Source of the DNA: Eudromia elegans
Taxonomy: Eukaryota; Chordata; Aves; Tinamiformes; Tinamidae
Reading direction: 5' to 3'
NCBI GenBank assembly: GCA_003342815.1
Contig: PTEX01000015.1
Span: forward strand, 5,945,151-6,009,150
DNA length: 64,000 bases
Shown: piece after piece, positions 46,203-56,870 of the stretch
Layout: every line of letters begins with the position of its first letter
Position numbering within the stretch: the stretch's first letter is position 1
Translations under genes and position numbers: made by a program
Notes under the pieces: generated by a model
Told to the model about the DNA's origin: nothing
The model's database searches: none
The model's input: only the letters and a program-made list of their open reading frames with translations

Positions 46203-48982
46203 CTGCAGAGGAGGACAGAAATATTGGCATACAATTATATGTTCTTTCACTTATGCATATTACACTCACCGAAGTATGATAGATCTGTTTCCAAAGTAAG
46301 ATTTTTTCAAAATTGTTTTATAACTTTATTACTTTTATATATATGTATATACACCCCCCCCATATAATATTGTAATATTGTAATAGTGTTAACTGGGCAT
46401 ATTTTTTGTAGTTTGAATTGATTATATTTTACAAGTATACATATAAAGACCAGTATGGTGGTAACAGTTATTTTGCCACTTTGGTAGTAGATTAAAACAT
46501 AATAAAAGAAGGATAAATAAGTTTTGGTATGTTTTCTACAACAAGTCAACATTCTTTTTTTTTTTTTGGTGTGTGTGCACACACATTTCAAAGAAAGTAA
46601 CATAAAATTAAGATAGTCTCAAACAAAACAAAAATGAAAAAAAGCAGCAGTGTCCTGTTTTAACAAAATACCATAAGGAGCAATTTGCATCACACAGGAT
46701 GCAAATTACATGCTATCTCTTTGGATTAATAGAATCTGAGTCACCACACTTTTTGCCCAGGACTAAACTAACCACAGGGCTGCAGGCTGTTGTGAAATTG
46801 GAGACTGTCAATCTGGTTCACGTGATAGATACAATCAATCAAACCGACTGCAGCAAAAACTAAATGTGCTTCCTAATTGCAGGGTGATATTTGCATTCTC
46901 ATGTTTGAAATAAATATGAAATGTGGCTGAACACAAGTAAGTAAACAAGTATGAAATGAACCCACGTCAGCAAGAATGATTGAGGACAGATCTTGAGATG
47001 CTTCCTTCAGCCAGGAAAAGCAAAAGCTCCCAGTGCTTTAACTATATAGTAACATCTTGACACACACAGAATGTTTGAAAGCTATGGGAACATAACCACA
47101 AGGAGAAATATTGAATCGGCTGCGATTCCTCCAGAGCTTCTCTGCCTCACTGTGGGACAAGGCTGGTCATGCAGCAGCTTCCCAGGGAGCAGAAATGTCA
47201 CAGACTCTTCCTGGCTCACCTTTTGCTGCTCAGTGGGGGATTTGGACTATCCAGCAGCTCCTAATGTAGCAAATAATAGTGGAGTCCACATATCACAATG
47301 TGGAGGAGCTTCAGCATCACTCTGTTTGAAAGAAGCCTGTCACACCTGCACTGAAGCCAAGACACTCTCCTATACCTTGACTGAGGTCTAAATCCCTTTC
47401 TTCAGCCCTATTTAAATTATTAAAACTATTTTCTGTTTCAAATAAACTTCTATTAGCCAGCAATACACCTAAATATGAGCAGATCACAGAGCAAAGCACA
47501 CGGTATTGCACACCCAACATCTGCAGCAGACATGCTCCAGCAGTTTCTAATTTCAGACTAGTTTAATTTGCTCCCATTGGCAGGATGCTCATTAACAGCT
47601 GAAGTGCGTTAGGTTTGTTCCCAAGGAGCATTTTCTGGTTTAGTTTCTTTTGTTTTGCAAGACTGTCTCGCTTTCAGACAAAGCATATTAAAAGGTGATA
47701 TTAAAGCTAGAGGCACAGCAGATTTTGCTGAAAAAATGCATCAGATTAAATAAAGCATGCATAGATATTATGTCAAAACTCACTATGTTCATAAACATAT
47801 TTATATATGTTCATATATACAGCCTTTATGTGAACATAAATATTATGTGGTAAATGCATCAGAATATCTAGATATTTAAAATATTTACTTGCTGTGAACT
47901 GCAATAGTATTAACAAAAGTGACACTGATACAAAATTTACAGTTTATAAATCCAAAATGCTCAAATGAGAGTCACAATCTTAGGGCTTAAGGCTTTTCTG
48001 CGAATATAGAAGTTCATGGTCCATCCATACAGCAGAGGCAGCAGAAACTAATTTGACAAGATGCTTTTGGACAACGTAAGACAGGAGTTCACAGCAGAGC
48101 ACCAAGGAGGGAAGCGCAGAGTCAGCGACCTAGCCAAACTCCAGCACAGATGGGTCTCGTGCCACAACAAAAAGCAGGAGAATGAGAGAAGCCTTCACAC
48201 AGTGCCAACAACTGCACCGCTTTCTAAAGGATAAAGCAGACACCGCACTCTCTTGCCTGGTATTTATGTTATTCTACAGGAGAAATATGCTTCCCGTTCA
48301 TAACTTCTGTATGGCTCAGTTTGGTTCCCAACTGCAAGTCTGGAATGAAACGAAGCGCTGGGAACACCCACGGGAAGTGCTAAATTTGAAACAGGACAGG
48401 AGGGAGCCCCAGGAGCCCTCGTGTCACACGCTCCAGAGCTTCTCGGCACCAGCATCGACTTCCCCTCGTGTTTACACCAGCCGCCTCCCTCCCTGGTGGG
48501 GAGGCAGGTGCTCCAATGAAAACATGGGAAAGGGGCTTTCCTCCGGATCCAACCCAAGGCAGTCCCAAATCCTTTTTAAGCTGATGGTTTTTAGGTTCAT
48601 TGAATAACTTGTAAGCCTCGCAATGCACGTACAGCAGCGGATAAATAAAGAGATCCTTGTTTAACACTCACGGCGGATTCACTGAACTCCAGTTACGCAA
48701 TACTGCGATCTGGTTACTTACGGGAGCGCCTGTTGGGACAGCAAAGCCCGGCTGCCTCTTATTGTTTTAGACAATTTACTGCTTCCTGAAAAAATACCGG
48801 AACTTTTAAGCTTTAGGCACGTTTTCTGTTGTGTAAGGGTACTCTTTTTCCACTCTAAACAACAATTTTCTCAGCTTTTCAAGCCACAGAAGACCTCGTG
48901 CCAGGGCTCGCCGGCGAGCTTGGCGGGGTGTTCCTCCTGCGGGGACTGCCAGCTGGGAGCCCGTGCACAGCGCCTGACTCAC
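46203..48982 (-). other. SNX16 first intron (5' UTR intron)
   Basis: Lies between the first coding exon and the promoter CpG island. It holds a TA/C microsatellite at about 46336-46360, a T run near 46555-46567 and a paired octamer element at 46682-46707. The upstream end depends on which donor is used. Confidence 0.5.
46682..46707. promoter_or_regulatory. Inverted pair of POU octamer motifs
   Basis: AATTTGCAT (46682-46690) and ATGCAAATT (46699-46707) are exact reverse complements, separated by 8 bases. Each contains the octamer ATGCAAAT recognised by POU/Oct factors. A third ATTTGCAT-like site lies near 46890. Function is inferred from motifs only. Confidence 0.5.
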
Positions 48983-50420
48983 CGCACAACACCTGATGCA
49001 CCCGCACGCACCCTGCGCCAGGCGGCCACGGCGCTGCCACCAAGTACGAAACGCCGTAGGACACAGGAAAACAACCACCACCCCTCCACGCCCCCCCAAA
49101 AAAAAAGAAGGGAAAAAGGGAAAGAAAGGGTAGGTAAACATGCACAAACCTCAGAGCCACACGCGTTGATGTTTCCCAGCTTCGCCTCTGGGGGCTCTGG
49201 AAAGGAACTAAATAGGAGGGGGCTCCGCTCGTGCCCCCTCGCCGGTGCCTCCCGGCGCGTGACGAGCGGCCGCGGCTCCTTCCCCGCGGCGAGCGGCGCC
49301 ACCAGCCCCGGCACAGCGGCGCGGCCCGGGCCTGCCGCCCACCGCGGCCCCNNNNNNNNNNNNNNNNNNNNNNNNNNNNNNNNNNNNNNNNNNNNNNNNN
49401 NNNNNNNNNNNNNNNNNNNNNNNNNNNNNNNNNNNNNNNNNNNNNNNNNNNNNNNNNNNNNNNNNNNNNNNNNNNNNNNNNNNNNNNNNNNNNNNNNNNN
49501 NNNNNNNNNNNNNNNNNNNNNNNNNNNNNNNNNNNNNNNNNNNNNNNNNNNNNNNNNNNNNNNNNNNNNNNNNNNNNNNNNNNNNNNNNNNNNNNNNNNN
49601 NNNNNNNNNNNNNNNNNNNNNNNNNNNNNNNGGAGCCGCGGGCGTTACGGGCTGGGCGGCCCCGCTGCGGGTCCCGCGGCGCCGCCCCGCTCCCGGGACT
49701 CGCGTTCCGCCAAATCCGCCTTAAATGCGGCGTCCGCAGCCGAAGGAGTACGCGGTGTTTTGGAGAAGCGTTGGTTTTGGTTTTCAAAGTTCTGCTGCGG
49801 AGCCTAATGTGATCCTCGAGTAACTGTTAGGAGCTGTTAGTCCCGCTGTGATTTGATCTCACTGAAGACGAAAATGTCCTCTAGGATTCAGGAGAATTTA
49901 GGAGGATGACAAAAAGCTGTAGAAATAGCTTTTTATTCATTTTGCTCTCTTTTTTTTTTTTTACTGTGAATACCTGTTTTTAAAGTATGCTACCTGCACT
50001 CTACTTTTAAAAAATGAATGGGAACGTTCACCCCTGGAAACGTTTGCCACCCGTCAGCGTGCCTGTTTTTCCCAGGCTCCGGCACAGGGTTATGTGCAGT
50101 TTTTAACGACCTCCCGGAACCCATGGGGTCAGTTTTCCCGGTGACTCGCCAGTCCTGCGAGGAGGGCGGGGTGTTTTCCAGCACGGTACCGCGAGCTCGT
50201 GCGGAAGGGTTGCGGCATTGCCTTGGCCGCTTGGAAATGCCGCCGATGTCGGCGGGACGTTCGGCTGCCCGGGAATGCGGCGCCTTCACGTCAGGAGATG
50301 CTGCTGAGCCGTGGAGTCCTGCGGGACGTCGCTCTCGGCCGCGGCTTCGCCGATGCGGGAGGAACGGCGCAGGATTAGGGAACGTTCAGGGCAGTCCCCT
50401 GTGCTCCCCGCTGTCTTTGT
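48880..50420. promoter_or_regulatory. SNX16: SNX16 promoter CpG island, interrupted by a gap
   Basis: GC- and CpG-rich DNA upstream of SNX16 on the minus strand, flanking 280 N. The non-coding first exon should end here. Good minus-strand donors are TGCG|GTGAGT (last exon base 48983), CCC|GTAAGT (48722) and GCC|GTGAGT (near 48671). The transcription start may lie within the gap. Long open frames on both strands here cross the N run and are artefacts. Confidence 0.7.
49352..49631. other. Assembly gap (280 N)
   Basis: Undetermined bases within the GC-richest part of the SNX16 island, a typical failure point for short-read assembly. Confidence 1.
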
Positions 50421-52278
50421 AGCAGCCCCGCTCGGACTCCTCTGGCTGAAGCGGTCTATTTTTTCAGGCTTGTTTTCCTGCTGCTTGCGCAGGCAGGAGG
50501 AAAGCCGTAGATTTCTTTGCAGGCTGGACTGAGCCACCCTGTGGCAATGCTGTGCATTCCACCTGCATGGAAGCATCTCCGCGGGAGAACCAGTTGCTAA
50601 CGCGTGAGAGACTGGAAGGTGTTTGCTGATCTGCCCCGGGGATTTTCCTTTCCTGCACATAAGGACAATCTGCCCACTCTCTGCCTCCATCCATTGGGTC
50701 CTCCAGAGAACTTATATGTTTATTACAGGCTCCATCAAAATCTGTGAGGCCATCACAATATTCTAGGCCAAAAACATGGTTTCTGCTTATGCTGGCTGTT
50801 TGGCCAGCATTAATTTATCCATAATTCATTTAACCTTGCTTAGGGAACAGGGCTTGCAGCATCAGAAAGGCCTATTAATGTAAAAGAGGACTTTATGCAA
50901 CCTCTGTGCATTCCCTTCTTCTGCTGGGAAGAAGGCAGGAGCTGCTATCCTGTATAACACGGATTTTGGATCCAGTTTCTATCGTCAAAAATACACATAA
51001 TCCTGTAGGTGACAACTTTAGGTAATCTTTATTGAATTAAAGATCGCTTCAGTTATGCTATTTGAGGTATAATTCAATATATTTTTCAAAATCCCACCTG
51101 CACTCGTGAGCATGTGAAACACTAAGAGCAGGATTTTCAATCAGGTTATGGGATTTAGGCACTCAGATCTCATTACATTTGAACTGGATGTAGGCACTCA
51201 AATTTCATTTTATTTTACAGGAATTCAGGTGTTTAATCCTATTATATTTCAATGAGATTTAGGTATTTCTCTCTCAAGGTCTAGCAAAATCTATTACTTG
51301 AAGTATATTGGTTTTAAAACAGAAAGGCCTATCTTGTTTCTTAGCTTAGAATCTGCAGTGTGAGAAGTGATAGAATTTCTCCTGAGATCTATTATTTCTG
51401 TAATTCCTTCCAGGTTCAAAAGCTACGGAATTTTAAAGAAGAAAAATTGGATATTGTGAAAAAGGAGTTAAGTATTGAAAGCAAGAATTTCATAAAATTT
51501 GAGCATCCAAATCCTGAGTTGTGATCCTAAAATCCTTTAGTCATTTGATATATCATTCTAAGGTGTTTCCACCTTGCAGATATGGCCTTGGTACATGTGT
51601 ATGTTGTTCTGTGTTTGTACGATGCTACTTCAGCACACGTGCAGAGCGACTTGGGTTTTTAAGAAGCAGCAAAACTTGAGTATTTACTCCTGTTCTTTGA
51701 AACACCCTGTCCTTGGGGTGTTGTCTACAGTTTCAGATCTCTGGTGGAATTGAGTGAAATTTTCTTTTAGAGAGAAAAACTGTGCTTACAGGTGTAGAGG
51801 TTTGCAGGGTTAAAGGCAGAGTTTTCGGGTGAATGAGCTGTAAGTGTGGCTTTCTAAGTAAGATACAAGTATTTGCTCCTGCCTAGGAAATGTTGTCCTG
51901 ACTTCCTCCTTCCTTTTTTACTCTATCAACATTGTCAGCCCCTATCTTGGCACGGTATTTCTTACTTTGCCTTCAAGATATCACTTCTGTGTAACAACAC
52001 AGTATGCCAAGGGGTTGTGTTAAATCTTCTTTCCCTGTTTTGTCATCAAGTATCCTGGTAGAAATTGTTCAGGATCTGAAGGACTCTCAAGTGTAGACTG
52101 GTTTCTCATCTCCTTATCAGTGATTTCTTGTTTTTATTGGAGGATGCTTGAGCTCAGTGGAAGGAAAGAGCTGGGATTTGCTGTCTATCACCAGTGCCTG
52201 TCTCAGTGTCTTGGCAGGTGCAATTCAAAATCTGACTGTGATGTGTTTTTCTGTTTCCTGGCTCTTGTGATTGCAGAG
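50421..52278. other. Intergenic region upstream of SNX16
   Basis: Falls from GC-rich to AT-rich. It contains a degenerate 35-bp tandem repeat at 51154-51290 and no recognised gene. Confidence 0.55.
51154..51290. repeat. Degenerate 35-bp tandem repeat, about 4 units
   Basis: Unit starts TTTAGGCACTCAGAT (51154), TGTAGGCACTCAAAT (51189), TTCAGGTGTTTAATC (51224) and TTTAGGTATTTCTCT (51258) fall at spacings of 35, 35 and 34. Each is followed by TCATT- or TTTCAATGA-like sequence. High divergence means great age. Confidence 0.7.
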
Positions 52279-53217
52279 GGAGCTGCCTGATGCCATTGCA
52301 AGGCCACTTTCAGTTGTCTGTGAAAGCCCATGACAGTTGAAGAAAACTCCTGAAGACTGGAATAAAGCAATTGTTACTCCTTCCTTCAGGAAAGGTAAGA
52401 AGTAGGATATAGGAATCATTGGACCTTACCTGAGACCTTGTGAAGGTACCAGAGCAAACAGACCTGGAAGCCATTTCCAGGTATATGAAGGTCAAGCAGG
52501 TGACTCGAATTATTCATCATGGATTTACAAAGGGGAATTCTTGCTTAACCAACTTGATAGCCTTCTATGATGATCAGCTGCCTGGAGAACAGCTTTACAG
52601 AGCAGGCCCTTGAAGTCTTGGTGAGCAACAAGTCGACCACGAGGCAGCAATGTGCTTTTGTGACGAAGAAAGACCAGTGTAATCCTAGGCTGCATTAGGC
52701 AGAGTGTTGCCAATGGATCTTGGTGGGAGTGATCCTTCCCCTCCTCTCGTGAGACACATCTGGAGTGCTGGGCCCAGCATGGACATGGACATTGAAGGAG
52801 GTGGACATGTGGCTAAGGCCCACAAACACGAGCTGGGAGCACCTGTCACATGAGGAGAGGCTGGGAGCTGGGGCTGTTTAGCCTGGAGAAGAGAAAGCTC
52901 GGGGGGATCTCCCCAATGAGGGTGGATACTTGATAAAGGTGGGGAGTAAAGCAGACAGAGTCAGACTGTTCTCAGTGGTGTCCAGGGCCAGGACAACTGG
53001 CATAAACTGAAAAACAGGAAATTCTAGTCAATCATGAGGTAACTTTTTCACTATGAGAGTGGCTGAACACAGGCACAGTTTGCCCAAAGAAATCTTAAAC
53101 CTTGGAGATATTTAGAGCCCACTGGATACAGCCCTGAGTAACCTGTTGTAGCTGCCCGTGGTTTGAGCAGGGGGTTGAACCTTCAGAGGTTTCTTCAACC
53201 TCAGCCTTTCTGTGAGT
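52279..53217 (+). mobile_element. CR1 LINE fragment, 5'-truncated and internally deleted
   Basis: The first part matches the CR1 reverse-transcriptase region: the translation HHGFTKGNSCLTNLIAFYD (about 52518-52573) is a conserved CR1 RT block. From about 52620 it jumps to the region near the 3' end of ORF2 (GTGAGCAACAAGTCGACCAC) and continues through GAGAGGCTGGGAGCTGG and GTTTAGCCTGGAGAAGAGAA to the 3' UTR-like end (TTCTTCAACCTCAGCC). The part in between is missing. It is heavily mutated, with no coding capacity. Orientation is plus. Confidence 0.88.
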
Positions 53218-53415
53218 TTGGTGTCCTATCATCTTACTGTTGCTGAGAATGGAAAAATACAAGATACACCTTCTGTTTCTGTTTTATTGAAAGTATCTAC
53301 TCTGCAAATGGCAAGAGAGCAAAGTTTGCTCAGTTCTGCAACCATGAGTAGATGATGGAATAATATTCAGTTTGTTGGAACTCAATAGGTAATCTTTGAA
53401 TGTATTTCCAAATAC

Positions 53416-53450
53416 TTTTTTTTTCTTTTTTTTTTTTTTTTTTTTTTTTT
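53416..53450. repeat. Poly(T) tract
   Basis: 35 bases of T with a single C. It could be the A-tail of an old minus-strand retrocopy, but nothing recognisable lies beside it. Confidence 0.9.
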
Positions 53451-56400
53451 GTGATCAGCGTAGTATGAAACGAAAGTTGAAAGGACAACCCAGAGAGCAG
53501 AGATTAAAGAATTACTGTCAATTGAATACTAGACTACAGTGGTTTCTTTTCAATGTAAATAAAACTATTATGGCATAGATTTCAGGCATTTTGATTGAGG
53601 AGTCATATTCATGTGCAATAATGACTTCATTACATGCACTCAAAGCTTCAAGTTTAAAAATGATTGGTTTGCTCTTAGTTAGAAAGGCTTTTAAAGGTTC
53701 TTTGTTTTACGTGACTGAAGCATTCGCTTGCTTTCCTTTTCAGTTCACTGTACATGCAGAGAAGAGGCTGTTCTTTTCCAGAAGTGATGACCTTTTGGAC
53801 AGAATCATGCTCTGAGTCATAATTTAACATAGCAAAGCTTCTCATCATTTGATACTGTCTTTGGGGAAGGTTTTATATTTCTCTCCTAATGCAGCTTGCT
53901 CTTTTGTGTGACACTTTTTTAGTATTGATTTGTGAGAAGTCTCAAAAATATTTCTTTCTCTGGGGTAAAGCAGCAGCTTCGTCTTATTAGCACATGGAAT
54001 TGGAACACCAGACTCCCGTTCCCAGCTCTCTCGCATTTTTTTTTTCTGTATAACCTTGGACAAATCAATTTAATTGCAACTTACTGTCAGTTCTCAGGTT
54101 TTGCTATAGGCTTACCAAGCCAGCTAACAAAGTTACAGTGAATATTGCCTTCTGCTAGATCTGGATAGTGGGCATCACTATTACTTGTACAGCATTGTGT
54201 TGTGAATATAAAATGATGCTTTTCTTTCCAGCAATGCGGAGCTCAATTGCAGTACACTCCCTTTGCAACCATTAATACCAGACAGTACAGGACAGTGTAC
54301 AATAACTGCGACCTGTGTGCAAAGCGATTTCATTGTTTTTAACAATAGCACAGAAACCTTTCAGTTTGTTTCCAAAGTTCAAAGAGCAGCAGTGGTCTGA
54401 AACAGCTTTGTCTTGGAGAAACATGTGGCGCATTGATACGCAAATAAGTACAACCTGTGCTTCAGCAAGTGCCAGCACGGGAATGTGCAGCACTGCCACA
54501 CTTAACTGAACTTTTGCATTATGCTAAGTTGTAGTCAGCAAGCCAAAACTGTAGCAGTTTTTCCTTTTCCATTAGAGGTAGACTCTGAAATACTGTTCTA
54601 CTTGACATTCTTACATTCTTACCTCTAGATAGTTACTCTTTTTTACTCCTTTTTTTTCTTTTTTTATGAAGTAGCAACATAAAATATGCAAATTTTTACA
54701 AAGTATGCATATAGTTATTTTTAGATTGCTGTTATACGGTAATGTATTTTGTTTACATTGAAACAAACACCAGATAACTTTGAAAAGCCCCTTTTAGCTT
54801 TGAGGAAGTAAAAATCTCTGTCCTTCAGAAGAACTGTGTATCTATTTCATTTTATTTTCATTTTTAGTCTTTTCCTATTTCTACCGTACCTTGCAAATTG
54901 AAATTCAAGAGTATGTTGCGCAGAGATATGCTAATTCAACATTAACTTGTAAGCTATTCTGGGGCTGTAGGCTACTGTTTAGTGATTATTATTATTCCTA
55001 TCTTGCAGAGGCCAGAAGTATGCCAAACGTTTTCAGAAATGCGGAAAAAAACATCATTCTCTGGACAGAATATTGAACAGGATGAAAAAAGTGATGGTAA
55101 CAAATACCAGCAAGTTATACATCAGTAAATTGGTAAGAGAGAACAAGGACTATCACAGGGAGATCAATCATTTCCTCGTTTTAGGACTTTGACATATAAG
55201 CTTTTTATTATCAAACAGTATCTGTTGTGAAGGTTGTTGCATCAAGCAAAGACTGTCTCTTGAGACACCTGAGCTCCAGTGGGAATGCTTCAACTCATCT
55301 CAGCTATGGCGAGGCTTGCGGAGTGTGGCAGGAAAACGCCAAATCTCATGAATCTGTCAAAGTTCATTGCATGCTGTACATATACTGCAGTGCTTGTCTC
55401 ATTATCCCGTTGGTTGGATGCACCATCGCTTCCTTTCAAACTGCCCCTGTGTATGATTTCCCCAGAACTGCAGGAGCATGGGGAGAGCAGAGGTTGGGAT
55501 GGTGATTTCCCCTCCCAGCAGGCTGGTCAGATGCAGCCAGAGCTCCCACCCCCTGCGAAGATGAAGAACTCCCAGGCAGAGGTGCCTTAAATGTATTTTT
55601 TTTTTCTGGAAACTTGGAAACAGCTGATAACTTCCATATTGCAACATTCTCTGACAGTCAATAATTTTAAATGAAGGGGAAAATTAGAAACTTGAATGAG
55701 TGAATTGCACTTTTTATGCACTGAGGGGAAAGACTTATCTTGAGGATGCCTTTTGAATGAAAATATTGCTGTGACTGTATGTAATGGAAAGAGCAGGCAT
55801 TGCAAGGGCAGAGTGAGATGGCGAAAAGTATGAGGGTGGTTATAAAAAAGGTAAGCAAATGTCAGACAGAGATTGACTGTCAGAACTGTCCAAGGATTAC
55901 TAAGAGAATATACGATGTGATGGGGCAAAGTCACTGTAAAATGGACAATTTTTAATAGGGTCAATATTGACTTTTGTTACTCCGGGCATAAATATCCACA
56001 TCCCTACAGATATGTACCTCCTGTACGGAAGTGTATGTATATAAATTTAATTTTGATGGGGTTAATATTGATGAAATAAATGCTCCTAAATGATCAGATG
56101 TGTTAACCTGACTCTGTTGCTGTTCAACATTAAGGATTTGGAATTTCAGCATGAAGACATTGTCTAGGATGAAGACTTATGGCAGACAATTGCTAAATCA
56201 CTTTAACATTTTAACAGAGATACAGAAAAAGGAAGAAAAACAATTAAAGCAATTGAAATGTAAATAATTAAATGAAGTTTTGAGATGTAAACTTTAAAAT
56301 AGAAAACATGCATATAAAAATACATTTTACAATAACATTGTAACATTGTAACATTCTTATTTCAACAGCATCCTCTAATAACTTTCCCTTACAATGTATT

Positions 56401-56780
56401 GAGATTTTGGAAGGAACTCTTCCTTCTCTTTGATCATAGGACAGCTGATATTAAAAACCTTTTTGGAAAAGAAATAAATTATTTGAAATGGATTCAAACT
56501 ATTGCTTTTCCTAGGTGTTGTACTTTGATACTTCTCTCCTGGGAACAAAGCAAGACAAATAGACACAAAAGGATAGGGAAAACAAAATCTACCACTGCAG
56601 TTTTTATTAATGCACTAGGTGATCTTAGCAACTCATTCAAGAACCAGCAAATTTACATTAGTCAACATTTTGGTCATGAGATAACAGTGAAATGGAAAGA
56701 TGATCTGTCGCTTTGGACTATATTCAGATTCCTTTAACACCAAAGACAAAAAGAGAAGTAGGAAAGGACCAAAATAAACT

Positions 56781-56870
56781 AGAGCAAGAAAAAGACTTGA
56801 AAAAGGTCTTACATGTGGACCTAAACCAGAGCAAGAAAATGACATGAAAGAGGTCTTACATGTGGACCCC
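56781..56870. repeat. 47-bp tandem duplication
   Basis: Copies start at 56781 and 56828 with AGAGCAAGAAAA and share GGTCTTACATGTGGACC. They differ at several bases. Confidence 0.85.

Noticed and set aside
48879-49807. Open frames of about 300 codons on both strands in the SNX16 island
   Set aside because: They cross the 280-N gap, where stops cannot be seen, and the visible parts are low-complexity Arg/Gly/Ala/Pro sequence typical of GC-rich DNA.
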